A stretch of 64,000 bases of DNA. Origin: JAGTVG01 sp942491935. Its GTDB lineage: Bacteria; Bacteroidota; Bacteroidia; Cytophagales; Cyclobacteriaceae. Every line of letters starts with the position of its first letter. Position 1 is the first letter of the stretch. Location: positions 43,107 through 107,106 of the forward strand of contig CALOCZ010000076.1 of the NCBI GenBank assembly GCA_942491935.1, given 5' to 3'. The translations under genes were made by a program, and so were the position numbers. The notes under the pieces were generated by a model. It was given only the letters and a program-made list of their open reading frames with translations. It was not told the origin of the DNA and ran no database searches. Shown here piece after piece: positions 26,395 through 35,692 of the stretch.

Positions 26395-28059
26395 TTATTT
26401 CAATTCAACTTCAATTACTTGTACACCTGTTTGCGGGGCACCTGCTTCAACAGTGATCGTCCCTTTTTCTTTTACAAGCCAGCTTATATGATGTCCTGTA
26501 TCGCCGGGTAATGAATCCAGTAACTGTATAGGGCGGCCACTTATAATTTCCTGTCCCTGGTCAAGAGTAAGACTTATTTTTGGTTTTTTCACCCACCTTG
26601 TTTTGATGCCGATTTCAGTTAAAGCCGGAAAATAACCCTGGTTATATATATCCATTTCAAGCCTGAATACATTTTTGCCAATACTTTCACTACGAATATT
26701 GATAATTTGTATAACAGGTCTTTGAGATGAAAGCCAGATAATAAATTCATTATGGGTTCTTGATATGCTGTCCATCAAACCAGCAGGTGGATTGTTCCTG
26801 ATATAAGGATGTAAACCCCCTATCTCTACCTGGTGATCCGGAAAATCGGGATGTTGGATTTCCGTCCAGTCAAGGAAATATTCTTCCTGAAGAGTGCTGT
26901 CTGCCCATCGCATAAAATTAACTTCAGAATTAAATTCTCCTTTTTTCTTTTTAGGGGATTCCAGAGAATCAGGTTTTACCTCTATTTCTGGTATAAAGAA
27001 GGCGGGTGTGCTGAAGCTTAACCGTCCATAATGGAAATATGCCCATTGCATGAGCCCGCCATTAAAGATCTTTGTTTCTGTCTGGCTTTTCTCCCCGCTT
27101 ATTTCATTGTATTTTTTAGATACGAAAGAATTGATTGAAGCATCAGACTCAAGAAGGCTGGAGACTATTTGTTGCTCAGCTTCTGATTTGTTGAATTGTT
27201 GTGGCTTAGAAAGGTTATCGGAAGGGCCAAATATAAAAACAGCAAAAACATTCCACCTTTCATAGAGGTAATCAAGAACTGCTTTTGTTTCCAATTCAGA
27301 AACCGGATAATCCCCCGCCCCCGGTTTAAAATGCTCAAATTTGTAAGGGAGGTTTTTATTAAAAGTAATACCTCCCAGGCCATCTTCATTAAACTTATTA
27401 TCCTTGTCGTTGTCTATACCCTCACTAATCAGGATGTATTCTCCTTTCTCACCTTCTTTTTTATCTGCAGGGACCATTACCCTGTCATCATCAGGGTGAA
27501 CGATCCACGTTCCATTAGGGTCCCTGACCCGCAATTTAGTTATGATGCCATCCTTATTTAAATCCTCAAAAGGGTCTTCATTAACCCTGCCATCTCTATC
27601 ATCATCAGTAGCTCTTGAATTCTTTTTTCTAGTATATTTCAGGTCACTAAAATACTGTTCTGTAGCATCCGGACTTACATTCGGAATTATATAAAAGGTT
27701 ACGCTGTCAAGTAAGTTGCGGATGCTGTCAGAAGCACTTGATGATAAAATTTCTTCAGCAAATCTCAGACTCAGTTCCGGTCCGGAAACATAGCTGCCAT
27801 CAACACCTCCCAATATTGCCAATCCTGGCTGATATTCTTTATCGATTTTCCCTACCTCTAATACCCAGATATCCTTCTTTCCAAGGGTTTTTGTTATTGA
27901 GGTTAGCCTTGTGATTTGAGGGTATTGTGTGTGCAGATTTTTTAAGGTTTTGGAAAGTTCTTCATGATCCCTGTAGGGAACCTGACCCATGATCATGGTG
28001 CTTTTCAGGTGTAGAATTAAGGCAATACCTATAAAGAACAAATATTTGTATTTTCTCAT
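26395..28059 (-). CDS. M14-like pseudopeptidase paralogue
   Basis: A 554-residue exported paralogue of the following gene, with the same order: signal peptide, M14 fold, Asp-rich repeats (DDDRDGRVNEDP, DNDKDNKFNEDG), C-terminal beta-domain. All three zinc ligands are gone: the HSNE-equivalent reads DGSY (Asp87 and Tyr90 for His and Glu) and the third His corresponds to Gly278 in FIFGPSDN. It should therefore be inactive as a zinc peptidase but could bind peptides or regulate its partner. The frame is intact over its whole length, which argues against simple decay. The pair is separated by 10 nt. Confidence 0.85.
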   Translation of the reverse strand: MRKYKYLFFIGIALILHLKSTMIMGQVPYRDHEELSKTLKNLHTQYPQITRLTSITKTLGKKDIWVLEVGKIDKEYQPGLAILGGVDGSYVSGPELSLRFAEEILSSSASDSIRNLLDSVTFYIIPNVSPDATEQYFSDLKYTRKKNSRATDDDRDGRVNEDPFEDLNKDGIITKLRVRDPNGTWIVHPDDDRVMVPADKKEGEKGEYILISEGIDNDKDNKFNEDGLGGITFNKNLPYKFEHFKPGAGDYPVSELETKAVLDYLYERWNVFAVFIFGPSDNLSKPQQFNKSEAEQQIVSSLLESDASINSFVSKKYNEISGEKSQTETKIFNGGLMQWAYFHYGRLSFSTPAFFIPEIEVKPDSLESPKKKKGEFNSEVNFMRWADSTLQEEYFLDWTEIQHPDFPDHQVEIGGLHPYIRNNPPAGLMDSISRTHNEFIIWLSSQRPVIQIINIRSESIGKNVFRLEMDIYNQGYFPALTEIGIKTRWVKKPKISLTLDQGQEIISGRPIQLLDSLPGDTGHHISWLVKEKGTITVEAGAPQTGVQVIEVELK

Positions 28060-28124
28060 CGAGCTATTAAGAAGTTGAATTTTTAAAAAATTGGATCGTT
28101 ATTGTCAATGATAATCCAAATATT

Positions 28125-30581
28125 TTAAAAATCACAGTTTAACATATTATTTCCAATTGGTGATCCCATCGGAAGTTTATCAGGATTATTTGGTTTAAAA
28201 AGATCAGGACTGTCTTTGAACCGTTTTATAGTTTCAAGAGCAAATAACAGGTGCGCTTTTTCAGTGTTATTTTTTTCTGTTCTGTATTTCGATTGCATCC
28301 AATTTTCAAGCTGGTATATGCCAGATAGGGTAATTGCCCTTGCCTGTGTTGATGCTGATGGATTTTCTGCCAACTGGAGCATCTGGCTCAATAATTCCAT
28401 ACTTACAATCCGGTTAATTTCCTTATGATAAGGATTTTTGTAAGTTGTTTTCCAGGTATTATCCATCAGTTCATTTAATATATGATCAAGGCCAGGAAGA
28501 TCATTATCCCTTGATTTATATTCTATCAATCGTGAAACCCTTTGCGGATTAAGCAATAGTCTGATCGTAAAACTTGCAGAACTTTCCGCAGCGGATAAAG
28601 GATCAAAGGTCAAACCTGTTTTTCCGCGGAAATTTTCGTTGGATTGATAGTATCCTAAAGCTTTAGGAGGTATCAATTCCAGAAGGTTTTCGGAGATCTC
28701 CAGAAACTCAGGTTTAAGCGTTTGCAGAACTGCTTTTAATGCCATCTCCTGTGTTTCGCGGGGGATCATTTCAGTAATGAGCTGTCCATCCCCTTTATGT
28801 GCATAAGTATATAACAAGCCACCAATCAGTTTTGATGCTGCTTCAAGCTGATATCGGTGTATTAGATATACAGGAACTATCACATCCTCAAGAGAAGAAA
28901 AAGGAAAGTCTTCCGGGATACTGTTAAGGCCCATATTATTCAATGCAGTTTTTCTTATTTCAATAATACGGTTGAGCTCATTTGCTGCGTTCGTGTTATT
29001 GTCCCATAAATGCGCATATGGATGAGCACTTCCTTCAGGACGGGAATCTTTATCAGAAATATAATATAGTCCATTGTTAAGGCTTTCCTGAACTGTTTGA
29101 GAGAGGTATTCCTCCTCATTTTCAGGGAATACTGCATATCCGTATCGGATCGCCATTTTATCCCATTCCCCGATTTTGGTATCATATGCTTCAGAGAGGT
29201 CAATCTCTCCTTCATCGTCCAGTTTTATTAAAGGATGGGGGTAGTCCATTACTGAGGCTCTGTCCTGAACACTGGATGCATAATTATGTGCCAGTCCAAG
29301 GGTATGCCCCACTTCATGGGCAGAAAGCTGCCGTATTCTTGCAAGTGCCATTTCCCTCGCTTCTTTAAGTTCTGCATTGCCGTCATGATAAGGCGATAAC
29401 AATCCCTGAGCTATGAGGAAATCCTGCCTTATCCTAAGGGATCCCAGTGAAACATGACCTTTGATGATCTCACCAGTCCTGGGATCTATAACTGAATGAC
29501 CATATGACCACCCGCGTGTTGAACGATGAACCCATTGAATAAGATTATACCTCACATCCATCGGATCGGCACCCTCGGGCAGCATTTTTATCTGGAAGGC
29601 GTTTGTAAAGCCAGCTGCTTCAAATGCTTCGTTCCACCATGATGCACCTTCCAGTAGTGCCGACCTGATCGGTTCAGGAGCTCCAGGATCAAGATAATAA
29701 ACGATTGGTTCTACAGGTTCGCTGATTTTCTGGTTAGGGTCCTTCTTCTCTAACCTATGTCTTACAATATACTTCTTGTCGATGGGTTCGGTAAAAGGAA
29801 CGGCGTAATCATAATATGAAATTTCAAAATATCCGCTTCTGGGATCATATTTTCTCTTTTTATAATCTGCATCCGGAAGTTTTACAAACGAATGCCGTTG
29901 TCGTACCGTAATCAATTCGGGACTAGGAACTACCTGCCATACATAAGATCCTTTTGGCTGACCTTTAAAAGTCAGTATAGCTTCAACAATGGTGTTTTCT
30001 GGAAAACTTTTCAAATGATCCTGATAAATACCCGATTTTGATTTGTCCACCTGATAGTTTCCCTGGTCCATCCGCATTAGAGTTCTGCTTACATTATGGG
30101 CATCGGCTAGGAAAAAGTCTGTAGCATCAACGATATAGCTACTTAAACGTTGATCTTTAATATCGAAACCCCAAAGAATAGATGTGGCAAACGATTCTTC
30201 TACTGCCTTTTTTTCATATGGATTATCTGATAATGCTCTGTATCTGTAATTTGGTTGAACCATCATAATCTTCGGTCCGTTCTTTACAAATTTGATCACC
30301 CGGTTTTGACCAAATTGACCCCGATCAAGTCCAATGTCATTAGAACCTATTCCTGCTACGAGGGAATTGATGTATAAAAATTCAATATCCAATTTGTCAA
30401 TCTCAAGCCAGACTTTCCCGGAGTTGTCATCCCAATACAGGTTAAAGAAACCCTCCAGTTTCTTCATTTTTTCGATCTGCACTTGAGCTTGGGATTTTGT
30501 AGGATCAGATGAGGGGACGGGTTGGCTTGTCTTACATGATACTATTGCAATCGTTATAAGCAGTAAAATAATTTTCTTCAT
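28125..30581 (-). CDS. Zinc-dependent metalloprotease, DUF5117/DUF4953 type, lipoprotein
   Basis: An 818-residue lipoprotein (lipobox IVSC, Cys16). The N-terminal half is the DUF5117 region; the central part holds the metzincin-type site HEVGHTLGLAHN (His422, Glu423, His426, His432) with a following Met in SVMDYPHP, the Met-turn. The C-terminal part (about 500-818) is helical and family-specific. It should be a cell-envelope metallopeptidase of unknown substrate. The M14 pair follows on the same strand after 65 nt, making a run of three exported peptidase-family genes. Confidence 0.9.
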   Translation of the reverse strand: MKKIILLLITIAIVSCKTSQPVPSSDPTKSQAQVQIEKMKKLEGFFNLYWDDNSGKVWLEIDKLDIEFLYINSLVAGIGSNDIGLDRGQFGQNRVIKFVKNGPKIMMVQPNYRYRALSDNPYEKKAVEESFATSILWGFDIKDQRLSSYIVDATDFFLADAHNVSRTLMRMDQGNYQVDKSKSGIYQDHLKSFPENTIVEAILTFKGQPKGSYVWQVVPSPELITVRQRHSFVKLPDADYKKRKYDPRSGYFEISYYDYAVPFTEPIDKKYIVRHRLEKKDPNQKISEPVEPIVYYLDPGAPEPIRSALLEGASWWNEAFEAAGFTNAFQIKMLPEGADPMDVRYNLIQWVHRSTRGWSYGHSVIDPRTGEIIKGHVSLGSLRIRQDFLIAQGLLSPYHDGNAELKEAREMALARIRQLSAHEVGHTLGLAHNYASSVQDRASVMDYPHPLIKLDDEGEIDLSEAYDTKIGEWDKMAIRYGYAVFPENEEEYLSQTVQESLNNGLYYISDKDSRPEGSAHPYAHLWDNNTNAANELNRIIEIRKTALNNMGLNSIPEDFPFSSLEDVIVPVYLIHRYQLEAASKLIGGLLYTYAHKGDGQLITEMIPRETQEMALKAVLQTLKPEFLEISENLLELIPPKALGYYQSNENFRGKTGLTFDPLSAAESSASFTIRLLLNPQRVSRLIEYKSRDNDLPGLDHILNELMDNTWKTTYKNPYHKEINRIVSMELLSQMLQLAENPSASTQARAITLSGIYQLENWMQSKYRTEKNNTEKAHLLFALETIKRFKDSPDLFKPNNPDKLPMGSPIGNNMLNCDF

Positions 30582-30680
30582 AAGGCGTACAATTTTCTAG
30601 AATATGCAATTATAATCATGAATTTGATCTAGCTTTTTCTTTTTCAAAGTTTTTAAATAAAATCATTGCTATATACCATG

Positions 30681-30688
30681 TATTTTTG
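30681..30688 (+). promoter_or_regulatory. Possible -7 box for the DUF3109 gene
   Basis: TATTTTTG fits TAnnTTTG and lies 21 nt before the ATG at 30710. No TTG is found at the right spacing upstream. Tentative. Confidence 0.25.
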
Positions 30689-30709
30689 ATTTTTAGTCAT
30701 TTTTGTAAG

Positions 30710-31291
30710 ATGATAAAGATTGGTGAGACTCTCATATCTGATGATGTTCTTGAGGAGTTTTTCGTTTGTGATATCGAAAAGTGTAAAGGAGCGTGTTGTG
30801 TAGAGGGAGATCTTGGGGCTCCATTGGAGGAGAATGAACTGGATGAACTAAAACAAAACTTCAATGGCATTGCTCCTTTTTTAACTGAAGAAGGGCGCCA
30901 TGAGATTGAAAAGCAAGGCCTATACGTTTTCGATTTTGAAGGGGATTATTCAACTCCTACCATTAATGGCAGAGAGTGTGCTTATGCAATATATGATGAG
31001 AAAGGAGCTCTTAAATGTGGTATTGAATTAGCTTATGAAAAAGGGAAGTCAGACTTCAGCAAACCCATATCTTGTCATTTGTATCCGGTCAGGATCAGTA
31101 AGAATATTACCAATATAGCTGTAAACTATGATCAATGGCATATTTGTAATCCGGCGTGTATTCTTGGTCATGAACTTAAAGTGCCTGTATACAAATTCCT
31201 TAAAGATGCTTTGATCAGGAAATTCGGGAAAGAATGGTACGACCAATTGGAGGCTTATGCACATGAACGTAAGTCATCAGATCTGGAATAA
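30710..31291 (+). CDS. DUF3109 family Cys-rich protein
   Basis: A 193-residue protein of the DUF3109 family. Conserved cysteines occur in CDIEKCKGACC, EGDLGAPL follows, and more Cys are in RECAYA, LKCGIE, ISCHLYP and HICNPAC, suggesting a metal or Fe-S site as in YkgJ-type proteins. It has no signal peptide. ATG 30710 is preferred over the TTG at 30686, which would lie within a likely promoter. Function is unknown. Confidence 0.85.
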   Translation: MIKIGETLISDDVLEEFFVCDIEKCKGACCVEGDLGAPLEENELDELKQNFNGIAPFLTEEGRHEIEKQGLYVFDFEGDYSTPTINGRECAYAIYDEKGALKCGIELAYEKGKSDFSKPISCHLYPVRISKNITNIAVNYDQWHICNPACILGHELKVPVYKFLKDALIRKFGKEWYDQLEAYAHERKSSDLE

Positions 31292-31387
31292 CCAATCTTT
31301 TAGCACTTCTTAATTTATTACTGCTTTTATTAGCTTATTTAAATTACTTTTGCTCTCAATTGTTCCTCGATATTTTTTAAACAAGCA

Positions 31388-32125
31388 TTGAAAACAAGAT
31401 TAATTACTTTTTTTATCATTACTTTGTTAAGCTATAATCCAGTTCGCTCGGCGGCCCAGGATAGTACTGCTACCACCTTCCGGATGTGGTATGATCTGTT
31501 TTTTATCCATACCCTTAATTCAAATTTCAAATATGTAATACATACAAATTACAAACATCAGTCAGATGGGTCATGGAGACAACTAATGATACGCCCCGCG
31601 ATTATATACACCATGCGCGATGAATTGTTTCTGCAGGGTGGAGTTTCGTTTTTTGTTTCAGAGGAGGGAGGCAAGAAGGTTTATGAAATACGTCCATGGC
31701 AGGGGATGAATTTATTTTTTCCCAGAATTGGATCGATATATTTGAACAATTTTCTAAGGCTGGAGGAAAGATTTTTCCTTTTTAATCATGATGAAGAGAA
31801 TTCAGTCAGCATACGTGCAAGATATGCACTTACAACGGTTATACCCTTAAATAGGAAGCAAGTTACAGACCATACGGTTTATTTGTGGCCTTACGTAGAA
31901 GCCTTCATTCCGATCTATGAACGGGGCTTAAATCCAAATGTGGAACGTTTTAGATTTAGTTTTGGTCTTGGTTACAGATTTAACAAACATATAAAGACAG
32001 AGTTTGTCTATATGCACGAAAAATCAAAAGTGGAATTGGATAACTCATTCATCGAAAATCAGAATACGATGAGAATTATACTGCGTTATTCGTTAACCAA
32101 CGGCACAAAACCTACAGGCCTGTAA
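31388..32125 (+). CDS. DUF2490 outer-membrane-type protein
   Basis: A 245-residue protein with a signal peptide (cleavage near SAAQ) and alternating beta strands rich in aromatic residues (FRMWYDLFF, RFRFSFGLGYRFN, MRIILRYSL), ending in a typical barrel strand. This fits DUF2490, predicted outer-membrane beta-barrels in Bacteroidota. The start is a TTG at 31388; no better start is available. Its 3' end overlaps the convergent accC by 14 nt. Function is unknown. Confidence 0.75.
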   Translation: MKTRLITFFIITLLSYNPVRSAAQDSTATTFRMWYDLFFIHTLNSNFKYVIHTNYKHQSDGSWRQLMIRPAIIYTMRDELFLQGGVSFFVSEEGGKKVYEIRPWQGMNLFFPRIGSIYLNNFLRLEERFFLFNHDEENSVSIRARYALTTVIPLNRKQVTDHTVYLWPYVEAFIPIYERGLNPNVERFRFSFGLGYRFNKHIKTEFVYMHEKSKVELDNSFIENQNTMRIILRYSLTNGTKPTGL

Positions 32126-33455
32126 AATCGAAATTATCGAGAAAGGCAGTAGTGAACTTCCCCGATTTAAAAGTCTCATCATCCATTAATCTCAAATGGA
32201 ATGGTATGGTAGACTTTATGCCTTCTATTACGAATTCCTCAAGAGCCCTTTTCATTCTCATGATAACCCTTTCCCTGGTCGTTGCAGTAACGATCAATTT
32301 GGCAATCATAGAATCATAATTCGGAGGGATGGTATAACCTGTATATACATGGCTGTCTACCCTTACACCTCTGCCACCTGGGAAATGACAAGTAGTGATC
32401 TTCCCTGGGCATGGTCTGAAACCATTACCGGGATCCTCCGCATTAATCCGACATTCCATTGCAAACCGTTTTGGAAAACGGCTTTCACCATGAATAGGCA
32501 TCCCTGCAGCCACCGTAATTTGATCAGCCATTATATCAGAATCTGTTACCTGTTCGGTAATGGGGTGTTCTACCTGGATCCGGGTATTCATTTCCATGAA
32601 ATAGAAGTTGCCATGCTTGTCAACAAGAAATTCGATGGTTCCGGCTCCCTCATATCCGATAGCTACGGCACCTTTTATTGCAGCTTCTCCCATTTTGGTA
32701 CGGAGTTCATCCGTTACAATAGGGGAGGGTGTTTCCTCAACAAGTTTCTGATGCCTTCTCTGGATGGAGCAGTCGCGTTCAGATAAATGAACAACCGTAC
32801 CTAAGCTGTCACCTATTACCTGTATCTCTACATGCCTGGGTTCTTCAATGAATTTTTCAAGATATAGGCCATCATTTCCAAATGCATTCTTGGATTCCAT
32901 TTTGGCGCCATTCCATGCCTTTTCAAACTCTGCCGGGCTTTTAACGATGCGCATTCCTTTTCCTCCGCCTCCTGCTGTTGCTTTAAGCATTACAGGGTAT
33001 CCAATTTCTTTAGCTATTGTTTTTCCCTCATCGATGTCGCTAAGAAGTCCTTCAGATCCCGGAATCGTTGGGACACCAGCCTTCTTCATCGTCTCCTTTG
33101 CGGTTGATTTATCGCCCATCTTATTGATCATATCCGGGGAAGCGCCAATAAATTTAATATTGTACTCCTGGCATATTCGTGAGAACTCGGCATTTTCAGC
33201 CATAAACCCATACCCTGGATGAATAGCATCAGCATTGGTGATTTCAGCCGCAGCAATTATATTTGGAATACTAAGGTACGACAAGTTACTGGGAGGGGGG
33301 CCAATACATACAGCTTCGTCTGCAAACCTGAGATGTAAGCTCTCAGCATCTGCAGTTGAATATACGGCTACAGTTTTTATGCCCATTTCACGACATGTCC
33401 GTATGATTCTCAGGGCAATTTCTCCTCTGTTGGCTATTAAAATTTTCTTAAACAC
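32112..33455 (-). CDS. accC: Acetyl-CoA carboxylase biotin carboxylase subunit
   Basis: A 447-residue ATP-grasp enzyme with the order MFKKILIANRGEIALRI, KATAGGGGKGMRIV (ATP loop), RDCSIQRRHQKLVEE, and EMNTRIQVEHPITEQVT. It carboxylates biotin on AccB for malonyl-CoA synthesis. It follows accB by 30 nt in an efp-accB-accC run. The stop overlaps the convergent DUF2490 gene by 14 nt, with no terminator between them. Confidence 0.97.
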   Translation of the reverse strand: MFKKILIANRGEIALRIIRTCREMGIKTVAVYSTADAESLHLRFADEAVCIGPPPSNLSYLSIPNIIAAAEITNADAIHPGYGFMAENAEFSRICQEYNIKFIGASPDMINKMGDKSTAKETMKKAGVPTIPGSEGLLSDIDEGKTIAKEIGYPVMLKATAGGGGKGMRIVKSPAEFEKAWNGAKMESKNAFGNDGLYLEKFIEEPRHVEIQVIGDSLGTVVHLSERDCSIQRRHQKLVEETPSPIVTDELRTKMGEAAIKGAVAIGYEGAGTIEFLVDKHGNFYFMEMNTRIQVEHPITEQVTDSDIMADQITVAAGMPIHGESRFPKRFAMECRINAEDPGNGFRPCPGKITTCHFPGGRGVRVDSHVYTGYTIPPNYDSMIAKLIVTATTRERVIMRMKRALEEFVIEGIKSTIPFHLRLMDDETFKSGKFTTAFLDNFDFTGL

Positions 33456-33485
33456 AGTTTTTTATTTAACCTTAAGCTTGAATAA

Positions 33486-33971
33486 TTATGAAGGATCAAC
33501 AAGGAACAAGGGCTGATCGAACTCAACAGGCGTTGCATTATCCACTAATATTTCAACAATAGTCCCTGAAATTTCAGCTTCTATCTCATTAAATAGTTTC
33601 ATGGCTTCTATAATGCAAATCGTCTGACCTGGTTTAATCCGGTCACCGGGTTCTACGAATGATGGTGATTCCGGATTGGCTGCCCGGTAAAAGGTTCCAA
33701 TCATAGGTGATTTGACCTCCTTAAGGTTATTAGCCGGTTCGGCTTTCTCTTCTGCAGTATCTGTTTTTATTTCAACTGTTTCAGAAATGGTGCTTGCAAC
33801 AGGTGCATTTGATTGAGCATTAGATGGTGTAATCATTAAATCACCGCTGCCAACGCTAATATCAGGACTCTTTTTTACAGATATCTTGAAATCAGTAGTC
33901 TCAATATTTACCTCATTTAATTCAGATTGAGAAATAAAATCAATAAGGTCTCTGATCTCTTTAATTTTCAT
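33486..33971 (-). CDS. accB: Biotin carboxyl carrier protein of acetyl-CoA carboxylase
   Basis: A 161-residue protein. A short N-terminal dimerising segment is followed by a Ser/Ala/Glu-rich linker (about 40-85) and the biotinyl domain, with the biotin attachment Lys125 in IEAMKLFNEI. It carries CO2 between AccC and the carboxyltransferase. It lies between efp and accC, an arrangement frequent in Bacteroidota. Confidence 0.96.
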   Translation of the reverse strand: MKIKEIRDLIDFISQSELNEVNIETTDFKISVKKSPDISVGSGDLMITPSNAQSNAPVASTISETVEIKTDTAEEKAEPANNLKEVKSPMIGTFYRAANPESPSFVEPGDRIKPGQTICIIEAMKLFNEIEAEISGTIVEILVDNATPVEFDQPLFLVDPS

Positions 33972-34116
33972 TTTTAATCATTTAAATTTTCAACTCTATA
34001 CCCTGCTGCCTTTATCGGATAGCCGGTTCGGGCAAACAGGTGGATTTTGCAATAAATATTTTAGCCACATCTCCAGAATAATTGGCTAATCATTATCAGG
34101 CTTATCCTAATTATAT

Positions 34117-34680
34117 TTATTTAACTCTTTCAGAATATGTCCGTGTCCTTGTATCAACCTTTATCTTTTCGTTTTCATTAATAAAAAGAGGCACCTGAAT
34201 TACAGCCCCGGTTTCTAAAGTGGCCGGTTTGGTAGCATTTGTTGCGGTATCTCCTTTTACTCCTGGCTCTGCATAAGTTATGGCCAATTCAACAAAGGGT
34301 GGCATGTCACAACTTAAGGGTGTTTCCGTTTCTGCATGGTATAAAATCTCTACTTCCTGACCATCCTTCAGTAGATCAGCATTTTCAATGAAATCCTCTT
34401 GCAGGGATACCTGCTCAAAGGAATTGCTATCCATAAAGTGATATCCTATGTCATCTTTATATAAGAACTGATGGGGTCGTCTTTCAACACGTGCTGTTGT
34501 TACTTTGACACCGGAATTAAAGGTGTTCTCAACAACTTTTCCAGATTTAAGGTTTTTTAGTTTTGTCCTGACAAAAGCAGCACCTTTCCCTGGCTTTACA
34601 TGTTGAAACTCTACGATGGTATACAAGCCGTTATTATACTCAATGCACAATCCATTACGGAAATCAGCAGTTGTTGCCAT
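34117..34680 (-). CDS. efp: Translation elongation factor P
   Basis: A 187-residue EF-P with three beta-barrel domains. The tip loop KPGKGAAF carries Lys32, the residue modified in many bacteria. EF-P rescues ribosomes stalled at polyproline. No epmA/epmB modification genes are visible nearby. It is followed by accB after 145 nt and preceded by a good -7 box. Confidence 0.97.
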   Translation of the reverse strand: MATTADFRNGLCIEYNNGLYTIVEFQHVKPGKGAAFVRTKLKNLKSGKVVENTFNSGVKVTTARVERRPHQFLYKDDIGYHFMDSNSFEQVSLQEDFIENADLLKDGQEVEILYHAETETPLSCDMPPFVELAITYAEPGVKGDTATNATKPATLETGAVIQVPLFINENEKIKVDTRTRTYSERVK

Positions 34681-34701
34681 TCTTTCAATGATTTAACTTT
34701 C

Positions 34702-34709
34702 CAAATATA
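34702..34709 (-). promoter_or_regulatory. Likely -7 promoter box for efp
   Basis: TATATTTG on the minus strand fits TAnnTTTG, 22 nt upstream of the efp ATG. A -33 TTG at 19-21 nt spacing is not evident. Confidence 0.35.
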
Positions 34710-34826
34710 AGGTTTTAATAATTAATTAAATAAAATATCTACTTAATAGAAAAATTTCAAAGATCTTATTTGTCTGGTATTTATATTTCTGATTAAGAAA
34801 GTGATTCTACAGAATTATCTTCTACA

Positions 34827-34854
34827 ATTAAAAAATCCCGTCTGGTGACGGGAT
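34827..34854 (-). terminator. Terminator after rpmF
   Basis: On the minus strand an 8-bp perfect stem (ATCCCGTC/GACGGGAT, 34847-34854 with 34835-34842) with a 4-nt loop ACCA is followed by TTTTTAATTG. It ends the DUF177-rpmF transcript before efp. Confidence 0.88.
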
Positions 34855-34862
34855 GCAAAGAA

Positions 34863-35051
34863 CTATTCTTCTTCCTTATCTAATACCACTTTCCCTTTGT
34901 AATACAATTTGCCTTCTGACCAATGTGCTCTGTGATACAAATGGGGCTCATCAGTTGTTGGGCATATTGCAATCGTTTTTTCGGTTAATTTCTTGTGCGT
35001 TCTACGCTTATCCCTTCTTGATTTCGAAATTTTTCGTTTTGGATGCGCCAT
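34863..35051 (-). CDS. rpmF: 50S ribosomal protein bL32 (zinc-independent form)
   Basis: A 62-residue bL32 with the conserved basic start MAHPKRKISKSRRDKRRTH. Only one Cys (residue 30) of the four zinc-binding Cys of classical bL32 remains; the rest of the knuckle reads TTDEPHLYHRAHWSEG. This is the zinc-independent form, also known in flavobacteria. DUF177 is 11 nt upstream and the terminator follows within 10 nt, matching the widespread DUF177-rpmF operon. Confidence 0.95.
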   Translation of the reverse strand: MAHPKRKISKSRRDKRRTHKKLTEKTIAICPTTDEPHLYHRAHWSEGKLYYKGKVVLDKEEE

Positions 35052-35062
35052 TTTTTTATTAT

Positions 35063-35590
35063 TTAATTATCCCTTAATTTTTTTAATGCTTCCCATCGAG
35101 GGTCTATTTCTCCCTTTTTGTTTTCAAGATCCGTTTCTTTCTCGGAAGAAAAATACAGCTCTTCATCATACTGTTCTTCATTCATGTACCTCGGGTGAAG
35201 CTTTTTCATTGGGATCGCCATAGATATGAATTCAAAAAAGAATTGTGACATATCTATTGATTGCCGATCCTTACTTATCATTTCTACCTCATCATCTATT
35301 TCCCGGTCTTCCTCTCCAAATTTAAATATCATTCTTTTATTCAAATCAATAGAATGATCAAATTTGTCAAGAGAACGATCGCATTCAAGTTCTACAGATC
35401 CCTGAATTTGAAAATTTGCCTCTATAAAACCATCTGTTTTGCGAAGTACAATAAAACAATCAAAAGAACATTTTTCTATCTCACTTTCTTCAAAGTGCCG
35501 AAAAAAAGAAGGATCAATTTTATACTCAAAATGATATTCCTGATTCTTCAGGTTCACTATATCAATACAGTATTTTGAAAGACCGCTCAT
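35063..35590 (-). CDS. DUF177 (YceD) family protein
   Basis: A 175-residue acidic protein. The Cys-containing centre (SVELECDRSLDKF) and C-terminal DPRWEALKKL are signatures of the YceD/DUF177 family, which is genetically linked with rpmF and implicated in 23S rRNA accumulation or ribosome assembly. It is followed after 11 nt by rpmF. Confidence 0.92.
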   Translation of the reverse strand: MSGLSKYCIDIVNLKNQEYHFEYKIDPSFFRHFEESEIEKCSFDCFIVLRKTDGFIEANFQIQGSVELECDRSLDKFDHSIDLNKRMIFKFGEEDREIDDEVEMISKDRQSIDMSQFFFEFISMAIPMKKLHPRYMNEEQYDEELYFSSEKETDLENKKGEIDPRWEALKKLRDN

Positions 35591-35613
35591 TTTTCCAAAT
35601 AGAAATTGGCTTG

Positions 35614-35621
35614 CAAAAATA
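35614..35621 (-). promoter_or_regulatory. Possible -7 box for DUF177-rpmF
   Basis: TATTTTTG on the minus strand fits TAnnTTTG, 23 nt upstream of the DUF177 ATG. No -33 TTG at the expected spacing. Tentative. Confidence 0.3.
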
Positions 35622-35692
35622 AGAATATTATTATTTAAAAAGAATTGAACCTGAAATTTTCTCGTAAAAACTCATGGTCAAATTTTGAATTA

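Noticed and set aside
32196..32786. Open frame of 196 codons opposite accC
   Set aside because: It is the antisense of a strongly conserved gene, has no family-like motif and uses codons imposed by accC.
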